Of a stretch of DNA of 64,000 nt, positions 26,132-38,192 are shown piece by piece. The DNA is from Paramyrothecium sp. XJ0827. Taxonomy: Eukaryota > Ascomycota > Sordariomycetes > Hypocreales > Stachybotryaceae. Within the stretch, counting starts at the first letter, position 1; each line of letters opens with the position of its first letter. The position numbers were made by a program, and so were the translations under genes. The stretch lies in the NCBI GenBank assembly GCA_020881915.1, contig JAJFPB010000001.1, positions 2,542,001-2,606,000 of the forward strand, read 5' to 3'. The notes under the pieces are model-generated. The model saw nothing but the letters and a program-made list of their open reading frames with translations, made no database searches and was not told where the DNA came from.

Positions 26132-29100
26132 TCATTTGCCTTCTTCTCCTCGGCCCCTTCGTTCTGCCTGGAAGAGCTCTCTCTTCATGTCCATCAAAAC
26201 GTCTTCAATCTTGTACACATTCTCACGCGACAGCTTAGCATCGCGCAGAACGCCCAATCCGCTTCGTAGCGTCTCTAGGATATGACTAGTTTTGTCGTTC
26301 GCTTCCGCTTCCTCCTTGCGATTCCAGATCCTTCTCTCCGATCGTCTTTTTCGAGCGGATTTCCGTAAGGAACCAGTGGTAGCCGGCGCATCTGCCTGAG
26401 GTTGACTTTGCGAGGCCGCCTCCGATTCAGTGACCAGTTGCGACATGAGCTCCTCATCCGTGTCGGCATTATCCGGTTCGATCATCTTGTTCAGCGACTG
26501 TTGCGCCGGGTTCGCTGACTTCATCTTCATCTCTTCTTGTCGCTGCTTCTTGGCGCTTCCGCGAGTCTGGACTCCAACCGCTCCGTCAGTCGGATCTTGC
26601 TCCGGCGTCTTCCTAGGAGTATGTTGGTCGTTGACAATTTTGTCTTGGGCTTCGAGCTTCTGAGATGTCTCACGATCTTCAGATCGTCTCTTCTTTCGAC
26701 GGTCTTCCGAACCCTTTGGCCCTTTTCGCTTTCTCTTCTTTTTCAACTCCTTGGTATCCACTTCCTTCATGTCCGCTTCCGTAGCTCCTTCCAAGACTGT
26801 CAGGAGCGCTTCCGGAGAAGCTGGGCACTTTGGAGCCGTTTCCTCCTTTATTGGGGACTGCGAGGAGTCGGTATGCACTTGTATGCATTTCTCCGCCCGC
26901 TTAAGGCTCTGGCTTCTGCCAGGAGAAACGTCACCAATGGCGTGCAGAGGCATTTCGCTTGGCCTCGACTCAAGCTCCACGAAAAAGTTGCCGCCGCTGC
27001 TGCCCTCACCTGTGTTCTCCTTTGCAAGCTGGCTTTGCTTGCGTTGCGCGCGGGTTTGAGGCAACTCAGGTAAGGACGGCTCAGGGCTACTTCGCGCATC
27101 CACAAATTCCTCATCAACGGACATGGGTGTCTCCTCGGCGCTAGGTTGGCTCATCTTCTGCTGTTGCTGTGGTGGTGTTGTTGGTCTTTGGGCAGACTTT
27201 GGTGTTTGTGCCCGTTGACTTCTAGTCCTGACAGACTCGGCGCTTGAGACAGTGTCCAAAGCTGTTTCGACATCAAAGCTGGATGGAATCACTTGAGGCT
27301 CCTCGGCATCCTGCATCTCAGACTCCTTGCGATCCGTGCTATCATCAGTCATAGTTACGTGAGGTAGCTCCACTGCGTGTGCAACTTGCTGGCGGCTAGT
27401 CACAGGGGATGTGGGTGGTGAAGAAAATTCCCAGTTTTCCAATGAAGTGCTTGCCCGTGACCGCGATTGTATCTCAGACAGCAGAGGATATGGCCGAGGT
27501 TCGGGGGGTGATGACGGAGGGTCGTTGAGCTCGTCCAGATGAAGAGCCTGCCCACGTCTGGGTGTTGGTGTAGAGCTGATGAGCTCTTCGTAAACTGCGG
27601 CTCGTTTAGGGGTTGACGCTTGCTGCTCGATCTTGCTGCTGGCCCGCGTTCTCTTTGTCTGTCTGGTGGATCGGTCACTTTCGCTGGGTTGCCCGGGCGA
27701 GGTTGACTGTATCTCTGCATACATTGTCGCCCTTTCTCGCTGTCTTTCGCGAACTTCCATCTGATGATCTGTAAGATGCTGGCTCTCCTCAACAGGTGTC
27801 GAAGATACAATCGGCGCGAATTCTATCTGCGAGTCATCATGGCGGAGTCGTCCTGTGCTATTGCGTTTGGATCTTCTGGTTGGCACCATGTCTGGTGTGG
27901 AATCGATTCTTCGCTTTCTCGATGAGGCAGATCGCGACGACGCCCGGGTAACCGGTGCTGTTTGCGCTGACTTCTTCTGACTGGTGCGCGAAGAGGATGC
28001 TAACGAAGAGGCCACGAAGCTCAAGTCTGCCTGCGCTCCCACAAATGGCACAGTCTGAGCTCCGAACTCACCACTGGAATCCAGGTCCATGTGCGGAGTG
28101 GCGTTGATTTTTGAGGCAACAGATGACACCACAGTCTTGAGGCTCGGTGAGCAATCTACTTCTTCATTATCCTTCGAAAAACTGTTCCATGTCTCTATGG
28201 CCTTGGAGACAATGGCACGATGTTGGCTCTTAAATGCAGCAGTAAGGAGCGGTTCGGTTTGATCAAGAACGCTTCGGCTAGCTGGCCCATGAGTACACAG
28301 ATACTTGCAAATCCGATCCCACAGGGTTTGAAGCTGTTACATATTAGCATGGTGAAGCGTGTTTTTGACAGGTCTTTGCCATGCACTTACCGCTAAATTG
28401 ATAGGAGAATCACCATTCAGCTGCGCCCTTCCATCCTGCAACCAGACACATAAGCCACTCTGTAACTTGAGCAACGCCGAACTCTCATTTCCATCCAGAC
28501 ATCGTTCCAGAAAATTATGGACGGTCTGGATATAAGGAGCAACAACGTCAGCGGGTTCGAAGTCTTTGAGTTTTATGTAGAGAATCTCAAGCACGCGAGC
28601 ACTAAGTTTGTAGACATTGTCGAAAAGATCAGGTGTCGCACCTCGGCTCGTCGTAGCCGGGACACCCCATAGTCGCCGACGAGCGGTCTCAAGTGCCTGT
28701 TGGTCACGGGGGAGTCTTGCAACCTCCAGTACCATCTGACTCGCCTGTACAGTTGTCACTGTCAGTCGCCCGGACGCATTGACGTGGTTCTCGAGAAGGA
28801 ATCTGGCAAGAGGCTCAACAATTACAAGTCCTCGGCCAGCGTCACCAAAATTCGCCAAAAGGCGCTGAGAGAGGAGGTTGAAGAGTCCAATCCAACGCTG
28901 GTTCAGAGATTTTGAGTTACTCAGAAAGCCACGTTCCAAGAGGGACACAATCTCCCGGTATTCAGGGCCTAGCGGACGGTCGTTCAATGGGGATTTAACA
29001 AGAGGCGTAGATGGCTCCGGTTCGAGCCGGGCCCCTATGTATTTCGCTGCGAGTATCCAAGGTCCAGTAGTGCAGGGGATATTCCGTGGTAGAGGCTCGA

Positions 29101-31429
29101 TGAGCTCTCTCGCCAGTTCGAGGCAAAAGCTGCTTGATTTGCCGCGAAAGAATGGTTCAAAAATGGCAAGGAAAAATTCCGCGAAATCCTCATCGTCTGT
29201 CTCTTGTAAACGATCTGATGAAAGCATGAGGAAAAGGTAGCTCAAAGGCGATCGCACGGAGCTTGCTGCTTTGCTAGAACGGTCCGGATGGTGCGATGGT
29301 GTTGCCGCAGGCTCATATGTGTGGGGAGTGGTCATCGAAAGTTTTTTCTCCGTAAATGCCAGCATTCCCAGTCCTTCGAACAGCACCTTGACATAATTCT
29401 GGACACTCAAATAAAGTTTCTGTTTGTTCGAAAACTCATCGGCTGCAGTCTCAGTCGCCCAGACCCGTGACAAAAGCCCAAAGCTACATGCAAAGAATCG
29501 GGTAGTGTCCTCGGAGACTTTGATGTCTTTCCTTGATGCCGCGGCAACGGATCCTACCAAGGCATGCCAGAGACGATAGGTGATGGTCTCCGTTTTGGCC
29601 AAGTCGAGAAATCTCTTCTCCAAGATTGGTCCAACAGTCTGAAACATTTTTGCCGAACATTTCCTGACCCATTTTGAGTCAATCGAGGGAAGCTCTTCTG
29701 GCTTCGCCAATGGTGAATCCATGATATGATCTTCCCGCCACACGCGTGGTGTTGATGCGTCTAAAAGGCCGACCAAGATACGGGATGCTTGCATCATGCT
29801 ATCTCCCGAGGTCTCGGGTTTGTCGCTCGAGTTGGAGAGGTATGTCATGATAGGCTGGACGATGACATCCCACATAAGATCGAGCGAGTATTTATTGTCA
29901 CTGGGTTTGAAACCATAATAGAGGAGAGTACACACAACTCCAATGACAACTCGTCTTAGCTTCGTCACCTCTTCTGTTGCTTTTGGAGGTGTCTTGCGCC
30001 GCAATTGGCTTATCAAAGGCTGGCACAAGGTCCCCAATACCTTGGGAGAAGGCTTACCATCAAGGAGACAAAGATAGATGTAGCGGCCCCAGGCATAATT
30101 GGCTTCTTGCCTGGTCTGGTTGTCTGCACTATTGAAAGCAGACTGTGCCAGTTTGAGCCAGGGGTTGAAATACTCCCACCGATCCAGGGGGCACCGAAGA
30201 AACAATGTAACTGCGCTCCATATCTGTGGCACGTGAGCTGTGGTAGACTTGTCCTTGATAAGATCCTCGAGTCGCTGAATGTAGAATTTGATGTAAATTT
30301 GGCCATCGTTGGAGCTGATTTGGAGTATTTCGATGGCTTTTCGCGTGAATTGCTTGTCGGAGCGCAATGCAAAACCAGCTTCCATTCCGAGACTTATTGC
30401 TTGCGTTCGGATATCTTTAACCGTACTGAGCATATCGGTGAGAACATCTTTGACCCAATCCGGGTGTGCCGCCATATGAGAACGACATTGCTTCACTAGC
30501 CTCCTGTAAATCTGGATTCGTCCCATCACGATGCCCTTTCCCTTGACGCGATCCTCAATGCTATGAAGTGCCGCGACGAGTCGTCCTACTCTGTCTAGAG
30601 TCATGGTTTTGGCAGAGAAATTCTGGAAAGCCATGACCTGCATCAAGTGACGAATCACGTCCTTGGGCGTCGTGAGGTCTTGAAAAGCACGGATGGAGTG
30701 TTCGACAATGAAGAAAGCAAAGTCGGAAGAGAGCATCGAGGCAATGGCCGGGAAGTGAAGGAAGGTTGCCAGAAGGCTAAGGGCATGATTCACAAGCGAA
30801 GAGTCAATTGCCCCCTTTTCGTTCTTTGATGTTACATCACGCTGTATGAACTGCATGAAAAGACTCATCTTGTCCTGCAGAGCGACACGATCGGGCAAGT
30901 TGTTCGAGGCCTTCAACGCTCTGGACAGCATCATATAAGCATCGAGTCTCGAATCGCGGTCGGCACCGGCGAGCTGTTTGATCGTCGAGTCCAACATCTC
31001 GGTGATTGTTGCCTGGCTCGCTGCGCCATTGAGGTCGGAACCCAGGGAGGAAGGTAGGATTTGCGGAGAAGACGACGGTTTGAGGATGCCCTTGACGGGT
31101 TTGGACAGAGAGGACGATGGGATGGATAAAGGCGACGACTTGTACGACTTGTAACCTTCGCGATATTGAGGAGGTTCTTTGTAGTCGGTATGTGCTGACC
31201 AGCCTACTTTTTTTCGTGAGCGGAAGTAAGAATCCGTCTCGGTCGCAGCGGAGGATGGGGTGCTGATGTTGGGCGGAGTCTGCAAACTTGCTTGCGACTC
31301 GGATGGGAGCGGCCCTAACATGGATTTGGCAGGGACCACGGCGATGCTGGCACTCGTCTCGCGAGGTGGCGTAGGTGGGCGAGCAGGAAGGGAATCAAGG
31401 AGAGTTTGGCCCGAGGCTGAAGATGCCAT
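26132..31429 (-). CDS. rif1: Rif1 telomere and replication-timing regulator
   Basis: A 1746-residue nuclear scaffold controlling telomere length, replication timing and break repair. Exons 31429-28391 and 28333-26132 joined by a 57-nt intron (GTAAGT, branch GCTAAT, phase 0). Residues about 140-1010 form the Rif1 N-terminal helical-repeat domain (AGADRDSRLDAYMMLSRALK, HLMQVMAFQNFS, LPRNIPCTTGPWILAA). The N-terminal 130 residues are Ser/Pro-rich and include KVGW (residues 74-77) and GILK (114-117), matching the two PP1-docking motif types known in Rif1 proteins. The C-terminal 700 residues are disordered, with many SQ/TP sites, a basic KKRKRKGPKG patch and a Lys/Arg-rich end. Long length and domain order agree with fungal Rif1. 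Confidence 0.93.
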
Positions 31430-32693
31430 GGCTGCTGGGCAGCTTCGGCGATCTAGTCAGCGGTACTATGGCCGGACACTAAGACGTCGTGTACATTTGG
31501 AGATTTCCTGCCCAAGGGAAGGTCAAAAGGAGGGGGGGTTGATGGGGTGAAACAAGTGAGTGGCTATTCCCGAGTGACAGGAAGGGTCGTGAATGTCGGA
31601 AATGATCGTGATCCAAGTGAGGTAGCGGAGCTCGATTGTGGCAGGTAGATCTTTCGGATCCGGTGCAGGCAGGTACCTGTCCAGCCTCTGCATTTGATTG
31701 GGAGTCCCCATTGCAAAAAAAACGCGACCGCGGTACACGTCGACGCGTATATGGTAAGGTAAGCCCAAATAGTTTAATTGATTTTTCCGCTAGGACGCGC
31801 CTAAAGGTAAGGTAAGGTAGCTACTACCTGGCTGGGCGATAAGACCCTTATCGGCACATGGCCAGGCGGCCCGAGTGGTGAACAAAAATACCGGGACTAC
31901 AAAACGGTCCATCGTCCATAGCAGCCTTTGGGATTCATAAGTAGATTTAAATTAAAATGTAATAATTCTTAAATAAATTTAGCATTGTTTTAAGACTTTT
32001 GGTGATCATCATGTAATATTCTTAGGGGTCTTTTCATCATAGAAGCTGCTACTAATTAAATATATCTTATAAGCATATCTATGGTTTCGCGGTCCGGGTT
32101 TTTTTTACCAACCGCTTGGGGACCGTACCTTTAGGCCCCAGATTAAAGTAAGTGTGGCTTTACTTTTGCACATTCATTGAAGTTCCAGAAGACCTCCCTC
32201 TAGCCACAGTGGCTTTAGCAGCCAGACCGGAAGCAGCATCGAGGTGTCATCGGCGCATGTTAACTGCATGAGGAAGCAGATCCAGCCGCTTCCCTTCATG
32301 CATGAATCGTCGCCCCGTCACCAATTAAGCCTGGTATGACACGGCCCCATCGCCATCCCAAAAGACATGTCAGCGACTGGCCCTAGATAATTTGACAGGT
32401 CCTTGGCAACTCGATCGACGGAAACAAGCCTGCACGCATCCGCCCTCTCTCCCTTCTCGTGCCGCAGGTGGCCAAGCCAAGCCTGCTGCTGATTACTCAC
32501 CATCCTCCCCTGAATCAGTAGAAGTGGATCTGCACTGCCGCATACAGCAGGACGGTGAATGGCATGGTAAATGTCCTGACAAGTCTTTAGTGCAGAGGAT
32601 TATTATTTGAGAGCGAGCCTTAGGCCCGATCTAGGACACGATACACTTCTGCTGGCGTGACTACAATACGAGCTGCAACATAGTTGTTGGATA
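31430..32693. other. Divergent intergenic region with AT-rich island (Rif1 / Ric8)
   Basis: 1.26 kb. AAGGTAAGG words at 31751-31762 and 31804-31819, then an AT-rich island (about 31931-32090) and a CGGTCC...GGACCG inverted repeat (32090-32095 and 32120-32125). Should contain both promoters. No gene seen. Confidence 0.5.
31931..32090. other. AT-rich island
   Basis: About 160 bp dominated by TTAAAT/TAATA words, sharply different from GC-balanced flanks. It could be a RIP-decayed remnant of a mobile element or a nucleosome-free promoter segment; no ends or target duplications could be defined. Confidence 0.55.
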
Positions 32694-34317
32694 ATGGCGG
32701 CGTTGGCAACAGGCACAGCAACAGGCCAGGGTGGGTTAGCCTCTTCCTCATGGTTCTTTTTCCATTCAGGGATTGACACTCAACAGCCAAGCTCAAGCTT
32801 GTCACTGAGCTGGTGGATAAGCTGTCAGACGATCTTGAGAAGGTCTCTCTGCTGCCCAAAGGTGAGTCCTCTGCGCCCCCAGCCTTCAACAGCCATTAAC
32901 GTGTCCCAGACCGGAACCAGGCTTTGGAAGACTTGAAGGTATATGGCAGAGATCCTCGAAATGCAGATCCGATATTTACACAAGAGGTAGATTGCTCACT
33001 CGCGCCTCAAAGACGTCAATTCTGATGAGTTGTAGGGCATCTTAATGCTTCTTCGCCATGCTTTCCACAGCCCATCAAGCGAAACGGCTCGCGCCGCGCT
33101 GAGAGTCCTTGCGAACTCCATGCTTTTGAAACCTGAAACTAGGCAAATGTTCGTCGATCACGGTTTTGCCCCCAAGGCTTGCGAACAGCTCAAGAGCGAG
33201 AGCTGGGACGATGAATTCCTCATCTCGCGAATCTTATTCCTGTCAACCTATGGCACCAACGTTGATCTGCTAAATCTAATAGACAAGCACTCGCTGGCGG
33301 ATAATGTCGTGGACAAGCTCAGCAGGCATGCCAAGCTTCTAGCCAGCAAGTCGAAAGAGAAGGTCGAGCCTATGGAAGCCATGGCCCTGCCTGAGACGTT
33401 AAAGTTGCTGTTCAACGTCACCCACTTTTGCAACGAAAGAGTGTCCAGCTTCAGCCCTGCGATTCCTCACATTGTCGCCCTGTTGTGGAAGCAAGATGTA
33501 CCATCAACCAACCCCCTGGATCCTCCATTTGGTCCTCTTGTCAACGCACTTCTCAACCTCGATGCCGACTCGGAAAAATACCAAACATCAGTATACCCCA
33601 AGGACGACCCCACCAAGGTGTGTTCGAAATTGGTTGAACTTCTAGACAAGGCGCTCAAGCATTACGGAGACAACGACCTTGAGTCAGTGGTGACACCGCT
33701 CGTCAGTCTCATTGCCAAGGTCTACAAGCACGCTCCAGAGGCTGCACAGGAACACCTGCGCCAATTACTACTGCCCACTGCCGAGGACCGCAAAGCTGTT
33801 TTGGGTAAGGGTCAGTCGTTATCCGCGAGGTTACTCAAGAACTCCACGAATCCTGTGGCTCCCGCTCTGCGCGACGCCATATCTCATCTTCTCTTCGACA
33901 TGTCCGACAGAGATGCCTCCAAGTTCGTAGAGAATGTGGGTTACGGCTTTGCCTCTGGTTTCTTATTCCAGAACAATGTCGCTATCCCTGCATCAGCGCA
34001 GGAGGCATATAGTACGAGTGACGTGACGGGCGCGCAAAAACCGGTGAACCCTGTCACGGGACAGTTCCTCGAAAGCGAAAAGCATCCGGAAGAGAAGGAG
34101 TTGACGCAAGAAGAGAAGGAGCGCGAGGCAGAGCGGCTGTTTGTGCTCTTTGAACGGTATACTATGCCTTTAGCTTTTTCATCGAACATGACATGGCTGA
34201 CACCACTGTAGACTCAAAAAGAACGGAATCATCAACGTCGAGAATCCTGTTGCAACGGCGGTGCGGGAAGGCAAATTCAGAGAGCTTAACGATGACGAAG
34301 TTGAGGAGTTGGACTAG
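32694..34317 (+). CDS. ric8: Ric8/synembryn, chaperone and exchange factor for G-protein alpha subunits
   Basis: Cytoplasmic/cortical guanine-nucleotide exchange factor and folding helper for heterotrimeric G-alpha, needed for growth and development in fungi. 471 residues in five exons: 32694-32730, 32787-32861, 32910-32986, 33036-34156 and 34212-34317; introns of 48-56 nt, all frames fit. Family features: KLVTELVDKLSDDLEKV, the LRVLANSMLLKPETRQMF armadillo-type helix, LPETLKLLFNVTHFC, NALLNLD, LLLPTAEDR, and the C-terminal RLKKNGIINVENPV. An acidic end (DDEVEELD) follows. The start gives a short Ala/Thr/Gly leader. Length fits Ric8 (about 480). Confidence 0.95.
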
Positions 34318-34928
34318 GATGCATGACCTCTGAGCAGACGGTTTCTATGTTTCCTTTGGTCGGGCCCTTTTATGTCTTCTGCGAAGCGAGCATGTATTAG
34401 GATTTGACTGCAGACAGCAGATGATACCTCAGAAGGCCCATTGCCCTGTCACATATGTGGTAGTGTCAATTAATCACACCGATTTCAGAGTGAAAATTTA
34501 TCAACGCATTTCTTTCCTAGCTTGACCAGTTGCGATCTAGCAGCTACTGTGTGCCATAGCAAGGCGTATTCCTTCGTTTCTATTTTCAAAGCACCCACTG
34601 GATTGAAGCGAGTGCTAAGGCGTTGGCAGTGCCTCTGTGCCAGCTGTCTACGGGAGCGGCGCACTCGAACAACTCCCTCCATTTCCCCCTCGTCCACATA
34701 TTCATGCCAGGCACCTAGATTTTAGGCCCTGTTTTTCTCACAATCATTCAGTTTCCGGACATTGACAAGGGTCCGGATCTTCGTAAAGCTTGCGACCACG
34801 AAGCTTGTGCCTCCCTCCCACCCGCATTCCAGTCCAAGCATCTTTACCAGGAAGGTTGCTCACTACAAACAAACAACCCGTGAACCAAGACACCACATCA
34901 CAAATCACAAACACAAGCCTATTTCAAC
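34318..34928. other. Intergenic: Ric8 3' end and chromodomain-gene promoter
   Basis: 611 bp. Holds the Ric8 terminator region and a CA-rich leader (ACAAACAAACAACC) just before 34929. No other signal. Confidence 0.4.
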
Positions 34929-35649
34929 ATGCCGTACATGGCAATAGACTTTGAGTCCTATGTTCAGTCTGATCTTTTTGAACCGTGAGTTCTTCGGTTT
35001 TCTTCCGGCAGGATAATCGCTGGGTCTCTAACCGTTACTCATCAACCACAGTATTCTCCCTGAGACTGACGAAAACGGCATGCAACCGTTTCTGGGGCCC
35101 GAGACAGCATTCCCACTTGCTGGTCAGGTGGAGATGGATCATGCAAACAAGGGACCTGGCGAAGAGGAGGACGTGCTCGCGGATGCCAAAGAGAGCCCCG
35201 ATGTTGCCGCGAACGAAGACGTGGACCAGCCAGAAGAAAGTCCACCGGCCGCCCCAAAGCGGCGCGGGCGTCCGCGAGGTCCTAGGCGGAAATCACAGGG
35301 TGCTCGCCGTCAGTCTGCCAGAATCGAGAAGCGAGTTCAGTCTACCAGGCCTCGAGGCCAGGCATCTACCACCGTTCCGCAGCCCAAGCCGGCTCCGAAG
35401 AGAGGGAGGGGTAGGCCGCGGCTCAATCGGACATCTATGCGCCAATCTGCAGAAAGCTCAGGCAGCGAGTGGGAGATTGAGAGGATTGTGGACTCCTACA
35501 TCGACTCTGACACACGTGAGCATTTCTACCAGGTCAAGTGGAAGGGGTTCTCCGCCAAGGAGAATACATGGGAGCCCAAGGTCAACTTGACACACTGCCA
35601 GGCAGTACTCAGAGCATTTGAAGCCGAGCAGAAGAAGCGTCGGAAATGA
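34929..35649 (+). CDS. Small chromodomain protein with AT-hooks
   Basis: 217-residue probable chromatin reader; exons 34929-34984 and 35052-35649 (67-nt intron, phase 2). The middle is very basic with two AT-hook cores (KRRGRPRGPRR and RGRGRPRL) for minor-groove DNA binding. The C-terminal 55 residues are a chromodomain: EWEIERIVDSYIDSD, FYQVKWKGF, then ENTWEP. The three aromatic-cage positions are filled (Trp, Trp, Phe), so methyl-lysine binding is plausible. No chromoshadow domain and no other enzyme domain follow, so it is not HP1, CMT or Clr4-like. Its target mark is unknown. Convergent with the DUF1772 gene 130 bp away. Confidence 0.88.
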
Positions 35650-35778
35650 ATACGTTCAAAATAATTATTCTAGGCTCACTAGAATCCAAACGCCATCCCA
35701 GGCCCATGTCGATTAGCTACAGCGCATGATGAAATCAAAATTGCTTCATTGATTGGTCGTTTATTTTGTTCTCGTGGG

Positions 35779-36328
35779 TTATTCAAGATTGCTCCAAAGG
35801 GTGAGAGAGCCAACGATGGCGCCGGCGAGAGGGAGGAGGGCTCTTGCGGCATTCATGGTAGCCCATGTCCTAATCAAATCGGCAACTTGGCTGTGGCTCA
35901 TCGTCGCGGCTCCCTTGGCCACACTGATGATTGATGCGTTGGTTGATCGCATCACAAGAATCGTAAAGGGCACGATGCCGACCATCAACACGGCGCCGGC
36001 TGCAAAGCCCTGCCACTTCCCCCGTCGGCTAGCAGTGTCGTACGCAGCATAGGCGTACGCAAGGCCTACGGTGCCTGCGACCTTGGGCATGAGGCCCATG
36101 CCGCGAAGGTAGAGCTCATGCCAGATTTGCGCTTGCTGAGATGGCAATGCGAGCGCCGTGGGGACGCCGAAGACGGTGAAGGACGCGATGGCACCTGTCC
36201 GCGAGCTGTAAGTGGTCTACATCGGTACGCTATCCGGCGACGAATGATTGTATCCTACCAGAAGCCCAGGCTGAGCCGAGGATGCCCGTAGCCACAGCGA
36301 CTAAAGTGGGAGGCGTGATTTGTACCAT
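35779..36328 (-). CDS. DUF1772 (anthrone-oxygenase-like) small membrane protein
   Basis: 161 residues; exons 36328-36259 and 36194-35779, with a 64-nt intron whose removal restores the family-like SGAIASFTVFGVPTA. Four hydrophobic segments are visible: the N-terminal VAVATGILGSAW, GLAYAYAAYDTA, GFAAGAVLMVGIVPFTILVM and the C-terminal LLPLAGAIVGSLTLW. The pattern matches DUF1772, which includes noranthrone monooxygenase HypC-type enzymes but also many housekeeping-genome members of unknown role. No polyketide cluster surrounds it, so a secondary-metabolism role is not suggested. Confidence 0.78.
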
Positions 36329-36735
36329 GTTGGTGTTTCTGACCTGCACGCTTGGGGGTGCCAGGGTGATTCAGATTGCTTGCTTTCTTCTAGTAGATAT
36401 ATATCCGAACGAGAGAACTAAGATTTGATTGATTGAGGGGAAGGGACATAGGTGGGATACTTATAATTCAAAGGATTCTCAAGGGAATTGGTTTGTGACA
36501 AGGTTTGTTAGTTGTGGTAGTGGACAATTCGGTTTCGGTCTTTGATGAATTGTCCGGCATCCGACTAACTGCGTAGCCTCACATGCTGGTCAAAGTAGGA
36601 GCTGCCATAATTCCTATAACAGCTCCGGGTTTGGCAATTCACAAAAAGATCTCAATTGTGCAGACGCTGCATCTATAAACCCGCTTCGTAACCGTACGCC
36701 TGACGTGATGACTCGAAAAGTAGCCGCTTCGTCTT
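36329..36735. other. Intergenic: DUF1772 promoter, GNAT 3' end
   Basis: 407 bp, AT-rich, no coding frame or recognised motif. Confidence 0.35.
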
Positions 36736-37410
36736 TCATTCGACTGATTCGGGCTTGACTGCGGCGTATGCGTGTAGCAGCACTTGATTACCAGGCCTTG
36801 CGGCATCTTCCTCTTCCCACCTCTTTACTAATTTCATGCCGGACTTTCGCAACACGTTTTGACTCGCCGGGTTGTGTTCCACGGTGACGGCGACGAGGCA
36901 CTCCGGCACGACGCCGTCCGGGTCGGCGACGGCATGCCTGTCCACCTCAATCTCGGCCTCGCGGCGCGGCAGCTCCCACCACACCTTGAGGAATCCCTTC
37001 AAAAACTCGGTGCCGTATCCTTTGCCCCATTGTTCCTTGAGCAGCATGTATCCGACCACCGGCCAGCCGAGATCGCCATTTAATCGCATGCAGCCGCCAA
37101 TGCCAATGAGCTGCCCGGTCTCGGCTATGCAAATGGCCCAGTCGTAGTTATTGGCCTCGTTCGGTTGAAGTCGGATGTCAAGATTCTTCTGGGTTTCCTC
37201 GAGGTTCTTGTCCGGCCTTCCCTGCATCGTCCATACCATGACTTCGGGCTGAAGGCGGAGAACGTGCAGCGACTCAAGGTCCGCCTGGGTGAATGGCCTC
37301 AGGAGCAGTCGCTCAGTCCTCACGACTTGGCGGGACTCAATTGGCGGAAAGGATTCCAGGGGGACCGTGGTCCGGACCTTGACCCATTCTCGTTGAGTAA
37401 GTTCGACCAT
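36736..37410 (-). CDS. GNAT-family N-acetyltransferase
   Basis: 224 residues, no intron. RimJ/RimL-type GNAT domain: RTERLLLRPFTQADLESL at residues about 32-50, then IGIGGCMRL, GWPVVGYMLLKEQWGKGYGTEFL with the Q/RxxGxG/A acetyl-CoA loop (QWGKGYG), and NPASQNVLRKSGMKLVKRW near the end. Acetyl donor is acetyl-CoA; the acceptor (protein N-terminus or small molecule) cannot be told. The frame extends ten codons upstream only from a TTG, so the ATG at 37410 is used. Divergent from the zinc-cluster regulator. Confidence 0.9.
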   Translation of the reverse strand: MVELTQREWVKVRTTVPLESFPPIESRQVVRTERLLLRPFTQADLESLHVLRLQPEVMVWTMQGRPDKNLEETQKNLDIRLQPNEANNYDWAICIAETGQLIGIGGCMRLNGDLGWPVVGYMLLKEQWGKGYGTEFLKGFLKVWWELPRREAEIEVDRHAVADPDGVVPECLVAVTVEHNPASQNVLRKSGMKLVKRWEEEDAARPGNQVLLHAYAAVKPESVE

Positions 37411-38192
37411 GACTGGTGTTGACGAGGTATAGGGTAGCAAGTGATTTTACTGCCTGGAAGTTGAGAAGACGTTCTCCTGAATGAAGAGCATTTTTTTCGT
37501 CGTATCGAGAAGCACGATTTTATTCTGACACGCTTAAATAGGCGTCGAATTTCACAATGAGTCACTGTCCTATGGGAAGCGTTAAGATGACATTCCCAGC
37601 AACTAGATGGGATTTAGGAATTCTGAGTCAAGCTTCGGAGCGCATTTCGGAATACGAGTTATCACGCATCTATTAAGTAATGGCAGTGTCCCACCGATTG
37701 GACCTTCATCTCACTCATCTCGCTCGCGGATAAGCACCGCACTGTTGAGTCACCAAAGGTCTGGACCTAGCTGAAGACCTCCGCCGGACGGGGACAAGTT
37801 GAGGTTATCGGGTCGGCAGATTCATGCTCCTGCTGATGCTGACGAGCTTCAATCACCAGAGCGCGGATCTGCAGGGCTTGGGGTGGGCCCATCGAATTCA
37901 ACCCGATCCTGCTCGCACCAAGTACCTCGAAAAATAATTATCATTTCCACAGGTCCGTGGTATGGCCGAGAGCCGTGAACAGTTTCACGAAAGGAACCTG
38001 CCGCATCTCCACTAGTGGCGTTTTGCTTACACGCTGGAGACCGCACGTTCTGGTTCGCTCGTTCCGGCTCTAGTTGAAGCCCAGCATAATACAAACGGTA
38101 CACCGTATGGAACACTCGGGAAGCCCCACCGCAGTCCCCAATTGATCCGTATCAAATCAACCAGAGAGGCAAGAAACAGAGTCAGGATCAGG
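37411..38192. promoter_or_regulatory. Divergent promoter GNAT / Zn2Cys6 regulator
   Basis: 782 bp between divergent starts. No TATA box or known site stands out. The shared space makes co-regulation possible. Confidence 0.4.

Noticed and set aside
31860..31885. GGCCCGAGTGGTGAA resembling a tRNA A-box
   Set aside because: No B-box (GGTTCGAATCC) at the right distance and no cloverleaf could be drawn.
36195..36258. Apparent frame break in the DUF1772 gene
   Set aside because: The acceptor ending at 36195 (minus) restores frame and the family-like SGAIASF sequence.
35779..36328. DUF1772 protein as part of an anthraquinone polyketide cluster
   Set aside because: No polyketide synthase or tailoring enzyme nearby.
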